A stretch of DNA of 64,000 nucleotides. Source: Achromobacter pestifer. Lineage in GTDB: Bacteria > Pseudomonadota > Gammaproteobacteria > Burkholderiales > Burkholderiaceae_B. The position numbers and the translations under genes were made by a program. The stretch lies in the NCBI RefSeq assembly GCF_902859625.1, contig NZ_CADIJX010000008.1, positions 99,014 to 163,013 of the forward strand, written 5' to 3'. Shown here piece after piece: positions 40,264 through 49,684 of this stretch (within the stretch, counting starts at the first letter, position 1; the number at the start of each line of letters is the position of its first letter). Below the pieces are notes generated by a model that saw nothing but the letters and a program-made list of their open reading frames with translations, was not told where the DNA came from and searched no databases.

Positions 40264-40605
40264 TTACAGGGCCTTGATGGTTCCCTTGGGCAGCACGGTC
40301 GAGACCGACGACTTCTGCATGATCACTTCGACCGGCTTGTCGGCCAGTTCGGAGACTTCAACGGTCACGTAGCTGTCGTTGACCTTGGTGACCTTGCCAA
40401 GCATGCCGCCGGCGGTGACCACTTCGTCGCCCTTGGCCAAGGCGGCGATCAGGTTACGGTGCTCTTTCTGGCGCTTCATCTGGGGACGGATCATCAGGAA
40501 GTAGAGGATCACGAACATCAGGACGATGGGCAGCATGCCCATCAGCGCATTGCCTTCAGGGGCGGCCTGGGCCACGACGAGGCTGGCGGTATCGATAACG
40601 GACAT
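40264..40605 (-). CDS. yajC: Sec translocon accessory protein YajC
   Basis: A 113-residue protein with one N-terminal transmembrane helix ('MLPIVLMFVILYFLMIRPQ') and the conserved cytosolic segment 'KGDEVVTAGGMLGKVTKV'. AGGAGAA precedes the ATG. It is the first gene of yajC-secD-secF. Confidence 0.96.
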   Translation of the reverse strand: MSVIDTASLVVAQAAPEGNALMGMLPIVLMFVILYFLMIRPQMKRQKEHRNLIAALAKGDEVVTAGGMLGKVTKVNDSYVTVEVSELADKPVEVIMQKSSVSTVLPKGTIKAL

Positions 40606-40816
40606 TGAATTCTCCTGCGTTTGAGTCTGTTTGGGTTGTTTGTTGCTATGGCTATATTGTTATAGCTGTCTTTTTATGCGCCCATCCCCGCGCGAGCCAT
40701 GGATAGGGCAAGCCGACTATTGTATATAGGTTATTGCCGGCCTTTCACTAGGGGGGGATCCCAATCAATGGGGGCGATTTTCCATTAGAAAAGCCCCTAC
40801 CCCGAAAAAGGCCAAA
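40606..40816. other. intergenic region between tgt and yajC
   Basis: These 211 bp are AT-richer than the flanking genes and should hold the yajC promoter. Just after the tgt stop the minus-strand RNA can fold GGGGC-TTTTC-TAATG-GAAAA-TC-GCCCC (40768-40796), a possible terminator without a T-run. Several TATA-like hexamers near 40650-40665 and 40715-40730 could be -10 elements; no clear -35 was chosen. Confidence 0.4.
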
Positions 40817-43008
<2,192 letters not shown>

Positions 43009-43217
43009 GCGGGTATCTGTCTGTCAGGGGGGCGATCCGGGAAAAACCACGGGCCGCGCCGGCCGGGAGGGCTCAGGGCAACCCGATATTGTAAAGGGGA
43101 CAGTTAATAGGGGCGGAACCATGGCGAAACGCCGCGTCCCGCCGTATAACTGCGTTCTACGCCGTAGCGGATCGGCGCAACCCAAAAACGATATCCGCGT
43201 ACCCAAGGAGACACCGC

Positions 43218-44372
43218 ATGACCCTTAGTCGCACCCTGATGGCCGCCGCTGTGACGGCTCTGTTGGCAACGGGCGCCGCGCCCGCGCTGGCACAAGTGAA
43301 GATCGGCGCCACCCTGTCCACCACCGGCCCGCAAGCGTCGCTGGGCATTCCCGAGCGCAACACCATCAGCCTGCTGCCCACCGAGATCGGGGGGGTGAAG
43401 GTCGAGTACGTGGTGCTGGATGATGCGTCGGACACCACCCGGGCGGTCAGCAACTCGCACAAGTTGATTTCCGAGAACAAGGTGGACCTGATCGTCGGGT
43501 CCACCACCACGCCCAACACGATGGCCATGCTGGACACGGTGGCAACGGGCACAACGCCGGTGATCACGCTGGCGTCGTCGGCCAGGTTGATCGAGCCGGT
43601 GGACGACAAGCGGCGCTGGGTGTTCAAGACCCCGCACTCCGATTCGTTGATGGCCGAGGGCATTGCGCGCCATGCCGCCGCCAATGGCGTGAAGAAGCTG
43701 GCTTTCATCGGTTTCAACAACGCCCTGGGCGAGACCTTCTGGGTGGAAATCGAGAAAGCCGCCAAAAAGCATGGCATCGAGGTGGTCGGGAAAGAGAGCT
43801 TTGCGCCGACGGATACGTCCGCCGTCGCCCAGACCCTGAAACTGGTCGGCTCGGCGCCCGACGCCGTGGTGGTTGGCGCGTCCGGCACGCCAGCCGCCAT
43901 GCCGGCCCGCGCCCTGCGCGAGCGGGGCTTCAAGGGCAAGATCTATTTCAACCACGGGGTGGCCAACAACGACTTCCTGCGGGTATGCGGCGCGGCATGC
44001 GAGGGCGTCTGGGTGCCGGTGGGGCCGGTGATGGTGGCCGACCTGCTGCCCGACAACAACCCCGTCAAAGCGACGGCGCAGGCCTTTGCCAAGAAGTACG
44101 AGGCCGCCAACGGCGCGGGCAGCGTGTCGTTGTTCGCCGCCTACACCTGGGACGTGGGCCTGTTGTTGCAACAGGCGATTCCCGTGGCGCTGAAAACCGC
44201 CAAGCCCGGCACGCCCGAGTTCCGGGCCGCGCTGCGCGACGCGCTGGAAAACGTCAAAAACCTGCCCACGGCGACCGGCGTGGTCAACATGAGCCCCACC
44301 GACCACAACGGTCTGGACGAACGCGCGCTGGTCATGGCGACGGTCGCGTCCGGCAAGTGGCGGTTGCAGTAA
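43218..44372 (+). CDS. periplasmic amino-acid-type (LivJ-like) substrate-binding protein
   Basis: A 384-residue type I periplasmic binding protein. A Sec signal (residues 1-25, ending APALAQV) precedes 'KIGATLSTTGPQASLGIPER', the usual start of branched-chain amino acid binding proteins. AAGGAG precedes the ATG. No permease or ATPase gene lies nearby, so it must work with a transporter encoded elsewhere or have another role. The ligand cannot be told from sequence. Confidence 0.88.
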   Translation: MTLSRTLMAAAVTALLATGAAPALAQVKIGATLSTTGPQASLGIPERNTISLLPTEIGGVKVEYVVLDDASDTTRAVSNSHKLISENKVDLIVGSTTTPNTMAMLDTVATGTTPVITLASSARLIEPVDDKRRWVFKTPHSDSLMAEGIARHAAANGVKKLAFIGFNNALGETFWVEIEKAAKKHGIEVVGKESFAPTDTSAVAQTLKLVGSAPDAVVVGASGTPAAMPARALRERGFKGKIYFNHGVANNDFLRVCGAACEGVWVPVGPVMVADLLPDNNPVKATAQAFAKKYEAANGAGSVSLFAAYTWDVGLLLQQAIPVALKTAKPGTPEFRAALRDALENVKNLPTATGVVNMSPTDHNGLDERALVMATVASGKWRLQ

Positions 44373-44462
44373 TCCGCGGGGCGGGCGGCCATCGCCGCCC
44401 GCAACCCTCCCAGGTTTTGTATGCTCTCGGTTTTGCAGGACTAGCAACTGGGTGGACGCGGC

Positions 44463-45911
44463 ATGACGGGACAAGCGAAAAAGCGGGTGGGCGGGCTCAA
44501 GCAATGGCTGGCCGGCGGACTGCTGGCCCTGTCGGCCGGCGCGGCATGCGGGCAGGTCCAGGGCTTGCCGCCCAATGTGGTGAATGCGTGGAAGGCCACC
44601 AAGCTGCCCGATAGCTCCTTGTCGCTGGTGGTGCAGGAATTGGGCGGGCCGCGCATGGTGGCCCTGAACGCCAAGGAGTCCCGCAACCCGGCGTCGGTGA
44701 TGAAACTGGTCACGACGTGGGCCGCGCTGTCTGAATTGGGGCCCAACTATGTCTGGCGCACCGAATTCATGACGGCACCGGGCGCCCGGCCCGACGCCAA
44801 GGGCGTGCTGGCCGGCCCGCTCTATCTGCGCGCCGGGGGCGATCCCCAATTCTTGATGCAGGATCTGTGGGCCTTGCTGCGCGAATTGCGCTTGCGCGGG
44901 GTCAAGCAGATCAATGACCTGGTGATCGACCGCAGCATTTTCGGCCAGGTCTCTACTGACCCCGGCGCCTTCGATGGGGCTCCGGATCGTGCCTATAACG
45001 CCAGCCCCGACGCCTTGATGGTGGGTTTCGGCGCGCTGCGCCTGCTGTTCACCCCAGACGCCGCTGCCCATAAATGGGTGCCGCTGATCGATCCGCCGCT
45101 GCCCGGCCTGAAAATCGAGGGCAATGTGGAATGGAGCGACGTACGCTGCCCAGGCCCGCCGGTGGTGACGACCGAGCCATTGATCACCCAGCAGGGCGTG
45201 ACGATCCGCGTTGGCGGCAAAGTGGCCGGTTCTTGTGGCGAATTCAGCCTGTACCGTCTGGCGCTGTCGCAACCCGACTACGCCACCGAGATCTTCCGCA
45301 TGCTCTGGAAAGAGCTGGGCGGCACATTCAAGGGGCAGGTCCGATCCGGCATGGTGCCCGCGGACGCCGTGGTGCTGGCCTCGCACGATTCGCCCACTCT
45401 GGCCGAGATCATTCGCCAGATCAACAAACGCAGCAACAATGTCATGGCGCGCACGCTGTTGCTGACGCTGGGCGCCGAACGCGGCCGTCGGCCGGCCACC
45501 GTGACCAGCAGCGAAACCGTGGCCAAGGGGCTATTGGCCAAGCAAGGGCTGGACATGCCCGAGCTGGTCATCGATAACGGCGCCGGCCTGTCGCGCGAGG
45601 CCCGGGTATCGGCCGACAGCCTGGCATCGATGCTGACGGTAGCCTGGAATTCGCCGGTGATGCCGGAATACATTTCTTCCTTTGCGATCGCCGGGGTGGA
45701 CGGCACGGTGCGGCGCCGCCTGAAGGGCGACGGTACCGCCGGCATGGCCCACTTGAAGACCGGCTCGCTGCGCGATGTGCGCTCGATCGCGGGTTACGTG
45801 CTGGGCGCCAGCGGCAAGCGTTATGTGGTGGTCAGCATCGTCAACCACGAGCAGGCCGGCGCTGTCCGCGCCTTCGATGACGCCTTGATCGCCTGGCTGG
45901 CCGACCAATGA
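44463..45911 (+). CDS. dacB: D-alanyl-D-alanine carboxypeptidase/endopeptidase, PBP4 type
   Basis: A 482-residue class C low-molecular-weight penicillin-binding protein with an N-terminal signal (residues 1-30). All three active-site motifs are present: SVMK (78-81), SNN (in KRSNNVMAR, about 322-330) and KTG (in HLKTGSL, about 428). It trims and cleaves peptidoglycan cross-links in the periplasm. The stop codon abuts an 84-bp tandem repeat. Confidence 0.95.
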   Translation: MTGQAKKRVGGLKQWLAGGLLALSAGAACGQVQGLPPNVVNAWKATKLPDSSLSLVVQELGGPRMVALNAKESRNPASVMKLVTTWAALSELGPNYVWRTEFMTAPGARPDAKGVLAGPLYLRAGGDPQFLMQDLWALLRELRLRGVKQINDLVIDRSIFGQVSTDPGAFDGAPDRAYNASPDALMVGFGALRLLFTPDAAAHKWVPLIDPPLPGLKIEGNVEWSDVRCPGPPVVTTEPLITQQGVTIRVGGKVAGSCGEFSLYRLALSQPDYATEIFRMLWKELGGTFKGQVRSGMVPADAVVLASHDSPTLAEIIRQINKRSNNVMARTLLLTLGAERGRRPATVTSSETVAKGLLAKQGLDMPELVIDNGAGLSREARVSADSLASMLTVAWNSPVMPEYISSFAIAGVDGTVRRRLKGDGTAGMAHLKTGSLRDVRSIAGYVLGASGKRYVVVSIVNHEQAGAVRAFDDALIAWLADQ

Positions 45912-46128
45912 ATGTTGCCCCCACGCGGCGCGCACGACGTGCGCTTGCTGCCCCCCGAGGGGGCTTCCTCCCCTTGGGGCGGCCCGGCGGGGAGGATGTT
46001 GCCCCCACGCGGCGCGCACTACGCGCGCTTGCTGCCCCCGGAGGGGGCTTCCTCCCCTTGGAGCGGCCCGGCGAGGAGGATGTCGCTCCCTCGCGGCGCG
46101 CACTGCGTGCGCTTGCTGCGCCCAATAG
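45912..46128. repeat. 84-bp tandem repeat, about 2.6 copies
   Basis: Copies start at 45912, 45996 and 46080. Each has GTTGCCCCCACGCGGCGCGC (copy 3 altered), then an inverted CGCAC/GTGCG-type pair, then CCCCC-GA/GG-GGGGG, then CTTCCTCCCCTTGG. The unit is GC-rich and rich in hairpins, like intergenic repeat elements of Bordetella/Achromobacter genomes. It begins at the base after the dacB stop. The remaining 138 bp before upp hold nothing else recognised. Confidence 0.9.
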
Positions 46129-46266
46129 CCCCCAAACCGATTACGATCCTCAGATGTGACTCGCAAACAGGCGATGCAAATGCGGTCAACGCAAGGGCAT
46201 CGTGCCGTTTGGGTTGCGCCTGAGGCGAAAAACCCTGTTCTATCAATATTCTGGAGTGTTACGCAC

Positions 46267-46905
46267 ATGCCTGTGCACGAAATCCGCCATCCGCTGATCC
46301 GCCATAAGCTCGGGATCATGCGTCGCGCCGACCTCAGCACCAAGAGCTTCCGAGAACTGTCGCAGGAAGTGGGCGCGCTGCTGACTTACGAAGCGTCCAA
46401 GGATTTGCCGCTGGCGCCGGCCACCGTGGAAGGCTGGTGTGGCGAGGTCAAGGTCGAGAAGATCGCTGGCAAAAAAGTCACCGTGGTCCCGATTCTGCGC
46501 GCCGGCATCGGCATGCTGGACGGCGTGCTCAGCCTGATTCCGGGCGCCAAGGTCAGCGTGGTGGGCGTGGCCCGCAACGAAGAAACCCTGGAAGCGCACA
46601 CCTACCTGGAACGCCTGGTTGGGGAATTGGATCAGCGCTTGGCGCTGATCGTTGATCCGATGCTGGCAACGGGCGGCTCGATGGTTGCCGCCATTGACCT
46701 GCTCAAGCGCGCCGGTTGCAAGGAAATCCGCGCGTTGGTGCTGGTTGCCGCGCCTGTCGGCATCGACGCGGTGCTGGCCAAGCACCCGGATGTGCATATC
46801 TACACGGCCTCCATCGATGATGGCCTGAACGAGCACGGGTACATCATGCCTGGCTTGGGTGACGCGGGCGACCGGATTTTTGGTACGACGCAAAAGGCGG
46901 AGTAA
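46267..46905 (+). CDS. upp: uracil phosphoribosyltransferase
   Basis: A 212-residue salvage enzyme making UMP from uracil and PRPP. The PRPP-binding motif is '[19 protein letters not shown]' (about residue 132) and the C-terminal uracil-binding '[17 protein letters not shown]' is intact. ATG at 46267 starts [16 protein letters not shown], the family N-terminus; the open frame upstream is not supported. CTGGAG lies 11 nt upstream. Confidence 0.97.
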   Translation: MPVHEIRHPLIRHKLGIMRRADLSTKSFRELSQEVGALLTYEASKDLPLAPATVEGWCGEVKVEKIAGKKVTVVPILRAGIGMLDGVLSLIPGAKVSVVGVARNEETLEAHTYLERLVGELDQRLALIVDPMLATGGSMVAAIDLLKRAGCKEIRALVLVAAPVGIDAVLAKHPDVHIYTASIDDGLNEHGYIMPGLGDAGDRIFGTTQKAE

Positions 46906-46915
46906 GGCGGTTCTG

Positions 46916-47188
46916 GTGATGGGTTGCGCGCGTTTACCGTTGGGGTTCTTGACGGCTTCATCCGCGCGCTACACCCATCCTACGAGCCACATCCGCAACC
47001 CATCACACCGCCAGCCACGGCCGTCCCCCGTAGGATGGGTGTAGCGCGCGGCCGCCCGTCGCAATGGCGATGCCGCCCAACGCGCGCAACCCATCACACC
47101 GCCGGCCACAGCCGTCACCCGTAGGATGGGTGTAGCGCGCCACCACCCAGCGCAATGGCAACGACGCCCAACGCGCGCAACCCATCAC
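46916..47188. repeat. three copies of a 69-bp palindrome-ended repeat between upp and cysG
   Basis: Units are 46916-46984 (inverted), 47029-47097 and 47120-47188 (direct). Each runs from GTAGGATGGGTGTAGC at one end to CGCGCGCAACCCATCAC at the other. The ends are themselves near inverted repeats (GATGGGT...GCGCGC against GCGCGC...ACCCATC), so each unit can form a long hairpin. The last unit includes the cysG stop codon. A partial right end is at about 46992-47005. Confidence 0.9.
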
Positions 47189-48600
47189 GCCGCCAGCCGC
47201 TGCCTCCGGCCATCAATATGCTGGCCGAACCACTGCAACTGCGGCGCCAGTCCGGCGACTTCGCCCACGATCAGCAGGGCGGGGGACTGGATGCCATGTT
47301 CGGCAGCCAGGCGTGGTAATTCCTCCAACGTGCCCGACAGCACGCGCTGTTCAGGCCGGCTGCCGTTTTCGATCAGCGCGAACGGCGTTTGCGCCGACCG
47401 GCCATGCCGCAGCAGGCGCTGGGTCAGCAGGTCCAACTGACCCACTCCCATGTAGAACGCCAGTGTCTGCCGCTCGCGCGCCAGCGCCGGCCAGTCCAGG
47501 TTGTCTTCGTCTTCACGGCAATGCGCGGTGATCAACCGCACCGACTGCGCATGTTCGCGATGCGTCAGCGGAATGCCGGCATAGGCCGCACAGGCCAGCG
47601 CGGCGGTGATGCCGGGCACCACTTCATAGCGCACGCCATGCGCACGCAGATATTCCAGTTCTTCCCCGCCCCGCCCAAAGATGAAGGCGTCGCCTCCCTT
47701 CAAGCGCACCACGCGGCGCCCCGCACGCGCGTGCTCCACCAGCAGGGCATGGATGCGCGCCTGGGTGGCATGGTGATTCTCACCGGGTAACTTGCCCACC
47801 GGCACGCGGTCGGCGTCACGGCGTGCCAATGACATGACCTCGTCGCTGACCAGGCGGTCGTACAGGATGACGTCGGCTTCATTCAGTGCGCGAAGCGCCT
47901 TCAGCGTCAACAGGCCAGGGTCGCCCGGCCCAGCGCCCACCAGCACCACGCTGCCGTCGGCGGGCGTCAGCGGCGCGGCCAGGGCATCGGCCAGCGCGGC
48001 TTCGGCTCGCGTAGGCTGTTGTTGACGCAGGAAGCCCGCCACGGGGCCATCCAGCAGCCAGTCATAGAAGCGGCGGCGCGCACCCAGGTCCGGGTGGCTG
48101 GCCCGGATGCGTTTGCGGTAGGTGGCGGCCAGCCCGGCCAGTTGGCCCAGCGTATGGTCGAACAGGGATTCGATGCGCTCACGGATGCGGCGTGCCAGCA
48201 CGGGCGCGACGCCCGAAGACGAAATGGCCACAATGACGGGCGAACGATCCACGATGGACGGCACCTGGAAGGACGACAGTTCCGGGTCGTCCACCACGTT
48301 GCTGAAGATGCGGCGCGCGCCGGCCGCCTCGGAGACGGCGGCGTTGGCGCTGCGGTCGTCGGTGGCGGCAACCACCAGCCAGACCTCGTCCAGCCAGGCC
48401 GGGTCGAAGCGGCCAGCCAGATGACGGATGCGGCCTTCGGCGGCCAGGGTGCTCAGTGCGGGCGTCAGCTCGGGGGCGCCCACGACAACATCGGCGGCGG
48501 CTTCCAGCAACGCAAGCGCCTTGCGCTCAGCGACCGCGCCACCGCCCACCACCAGCACTCGCCGGTCTTTCAGGTCAGCAAAAATCGGGAAAAGCTTCAT
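47185..48600 (-). CDS. cysG: siroheme synthase CysG (trifunctional)
   Basis: A 471-residue fusion. The N-terminal half is precorrin-2 dehydrogenase/ferrochelatase (NAD-binding [18 protein letters not shown]); the C-terminal half is uroporphyrinogen-III methyltransferase ('[19 protein letters not shown]' near 222, '[16 protein letters not shown]' near 300). It makes siroheme for nitrite and sulfite reductases, which fits its place beside nitrate assimilation genes. ATG at 48600 is preferred over GTG at 48603. Confidence 0.96.
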   Translation of the reverse strand: MKLFPIFADLKDRRVLVVGGGAVAERKALALLEAAADVVVGAPELTPALSTLAAEGRIRHLAGRFDPAWLDEVWLVVAATDDRSANAAVSEAAGARRIFSNVVDDPELSSFQVPSIVDRSPVIVAISSSGVAPVLARRIRERIESLFDHTLGQLAGLAATYRKRIRASHPDLGARRRFYDWLLDGPVAGFLRQQQPTRAEAALADALAAPLTPADGSVVLVGAGPGDPGLLTLKALRALNEADVILYDRLVSDEVMSLARRDADRVPVGKLPGENHHATQARIHALLVEHARAGRRVVRLKGGDAFIFGRGGEELEYLRAHGVRYEVVPGITAALACAAYAGIPLTHREHAQSVRLITAHCREDEDNLDWPALARERQTLAFYMGVGQLDLLTQRLLRHGRSAQTPFALIENGSRPEQRVLSGTLEELPRLAAEHGIQSPALLIVGEVAGLAPQLQWFGQHIDGRRQRLAA

Positions 48601-48640
48601 CACATGCCCGCCTCGGGCGTACCCGGCTAAATATCAAACG

Positions 48641-48669
48641 ATCATAGGGAGCGGGTTACATCCCCACAA
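48641..48669 (-). promoter_or_regulatory. sigma-70 type promoter for cysG
   Basis: On the minus strand TTGTGG (complement of 48664-48669) is 17 bp from TATGAT (complement of 48641-48646). It lies about 40 bp ahead of the cysG start in an AT-rich gap, indicating that cysG is not solely read through from nasT. Confidence 0.6.
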
Positions 48670-48709
48670 CTTTTGATTTCTTGAATCCATATACCTAAAA
48701 CTTATTTAG

Positions 48710-49291
48710 CTAGCCACGGCCCAGCCATTGGCTCATTTCGACGACTTCGCGGGCGACTTCGCCCAGCCGCTTCTGACTTTGCATGGCGCGTTCGCGCAAC
48801 AGACGGTGCGCTTCGTCTTCCGGGATGGCGCGCGCCTTCATCAATATCCCTTTGGCTTTTTCCACCCATTGCCGGTCAGCCAGGCGCTGCTGCGCATCGC
48901 GCAGTTCCTCGCGACGCGACTTTTCCATGGCGAAGCGTTCGATCGCCACCGTCAGCAGTGGTTCGATTCGGGCCGCCGGCACGTCACCCACCACGTAGGC
49001 CGCCACGCCCGCCCGCAAGGCGGTGCGGATGGTGTCCCGGTTGCCGTTGTCAGTGAACATCACGACGGGCCGGTCGCTGTGTTCGCTGGCCACACAGACG
49101 TTCTCCAGCGTGTCGCGCCCGGGGGCGTCGCTGTCGATCAACACGACGTCGGGTGCGGCTTGGGCGATGGCGGCAGCCAGGTCCACGCCGGGCGCGACTT
49201 CCGAGACGATGCGCACGCCCGCCGCAGCCAACGTCTGCCGCAGCGACGCCGCGCGTCCTTCGCCATCGTTCAACAGCATGACTTTCAGCAT
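48710..49291 (-). CDS. nasT: ANTAR-domain antitermination regulator NasT
   Basis: A 193-residue protein with an N-terminal pseudo-receiver domain ('VMLLNDGEGRAASLRQTL', 'DVVLIDSDAPG') and a C-terminal ANTAR RNA-binding domain (about 130-185: 'RQWVEKAKGILMKARAI', 'EDEAHRLLRERAMQSQKRL'). NasT proteins bind two-hairpin leader RNAs and prevent termination of nitrate/nitrite assimilation operons. ATG at 49291 has AAGGGG upstream. It diverges from nrtA, whose leader carries the matching RNA motif. Its usual partner NasS, which holds NasT inactive without nitrate, is not in the window. Confidence 0.93.
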   Translation of the reverse strand: MLKVMLLNDGEGRAASLRQTLAAAGVRIVSEVAPGVDLAAAIAQAAPDVVLIDSDAPGRDTLENVCVASEHSDRPVVMFTDNGNRDTIRTALRAGVAAYVVGDVPAARIEPLLTVAIERFAMEKSRREELRDAQQRLADRQWVEKAKGILMKARAIPEDEAHRLLRERAMQSQKRLGEVAREVVEMSQWLGRG

Positions 49292-49316
49292 GAGATCCCC
49301 TTGATGATTCCATCCA

Positions 49317-49332
49317 TGCAAGTTCCGTGCCA
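49317..49332 (-). promoter_or_regulatory. sigma-54 promoter of nasT
   Basis: On the minus strand TGGCACG-GAAC-TTGCA matches the -24/-12 consensus TGGCACG-N4-TTGCW at every defined position. The expected start of transcription is near 49306, giving a leader of about 14 nt before nasT. Confidence 0.85.
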
Positions 49333-49383
49333 TCTTCTTGGCACGCCGAATGCGGCTTGGGGGCACGGCGGCAGGGCGCAAGT

Positions 49384-49400
49384 CGCACAGGGATGGTGCG
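49384..49400. promoter_or_regulatory. NtrC-like enhancer site 1
   Basis: cGCACa-gggat-GGTGCg matches 9 of 12 defined positions of the NtrC site TGCACC-N5-GGTGCA. It lies about 50 bp above the nasT -24 element and about 135 bp above the nrtA -24 element. Confidence 0.55.
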
Positions 49401-49416
49401 CTGCCGCATCGGGCGG

Positions 49417-49433
49417 CGCACCAACTTGGTTCA
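49417..49433. promoter_or_regulatory. NtrC-like enhancer site 2
   Basis: cGCACC-aactt-GGTtCA matches 10 of 12 defined positions of the NtrC site. It is 33 bp from site 1 centre to centre, close to the spacing of the paired strong NtrC sites at glnA promoters, and about 100 bp above the nrtA -24 element. Confidence 0.65.
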
Positions 49434-49532
49434 TGCCTCGATTTCGCGTCGTGCGTTCGTGACGCGCGCAGCTGGCCAACAGCCAATGCTGGCGCGGGGT
49501 TCGGACGCAAAGCAGTGAAAATCCGCCTGCCT

Positions 49533-49548
49533 GGCACGGCGATTGCTT
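49533..49548 (+). promoter_or_regulatory. sigma-54 promoter of the nrt-nas operon
   Basis: TGGCACG-GCGA-TTGCT is a full match to the sigma-54 consensus, with GG at 49534-49535 and GC at 49546-49547 separated by 10 bp. Transcription should begin near 49558-49559, at the base of the first leader hairpin. Confidence 0.9.
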
Positions 49549-49557
49549 AAGTGGAAA

Positions 49558-49623
49558 CGGGAGGCCAACGATGGTCGCCCGATGCAACGCGCCGCGATAC
49601 GCGGCAAGGAACAACGACGTTCC
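49558..49623 (+). promoter_or_regulatory. ANTAR-type two-hairpin RNA leader (NasT target)
   Basis: Hairpin P1 is GGCC-AACGAT-GGTC (49563-49576). Hairpin P2 is GGAAC-AACGAC-GTTCC (49608-49623). Both have six-base loops with A at position 1 and G at position 4, the known recognition mark of ANTAR proteins. Between them is a GCCGCG-ATA-CGCGGC hairpin (49591-49605). The 3' arm of P2 (49619-49623) is also part of the terminator stem, so P2 and the terminator exclude each other. Binding of NasT would favour P2 and read-through. Confidence 0.8.
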
Positions 49624-49670
49624 GCAGCGCCAATGGGCAGGGGTCCATGGCGTGCGGAACGTTTTTTTTT
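49617..49670 (+). terminator. regulated intrinsic terminator before nrtA
   Basis: ACGTTCCGCA (49617-49626) pairs with TGCGGAACGT (49653-49662), extended inward by CGCCA/TGGCG with one bulged G, and is followed by nine Ts (49662-49670). It ends 14 bp before the nrtA start and only 4 bp before its ribosome site, so it must be overcome for the operon to be expressed. Confidence 0.92.
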
Positions 49671-49684
49671 GCCAGGAGCCATGC

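Noticed and set aside
38406..40277. Long plus-strand open frame opposite secD
   Set aside because: Shadow of secD codon bias; composition is His/Gln/Arg-rich with no domain.
43104..45386. Long open frame antisense to the binding protein and dacB genes
   Set aside because: Antisense frames stay open in high-GC genes; its His/Arg/Gln-rich product has no domain, while the sense genes are clear families.
45908..46159. Open frame across the 84-bp repeat, overlapping the dacB stop by 4 bp
   Set aside because: It is only open because the repeat length is a multiple of three; the product is a low-complexity Arg/Ala/Pro repeat and other frames are open as well.
46156..46266. N-terminal extension of uracil phosphoribosyltransferase
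   Set aside because: The enzyme has its normal length from the ATG at 46267; the upstream residues are not family-like.
49339..49354. Third sigma-54-like element on the plus strand (TGGCACG-ccga-ATGCG)
   Set aside because: It has GG-N10-GC but departs from TTGCW and would start more than 300 bp from nrtA, upstream of the NtrC-like sites; probably chance or a degenerate copy.
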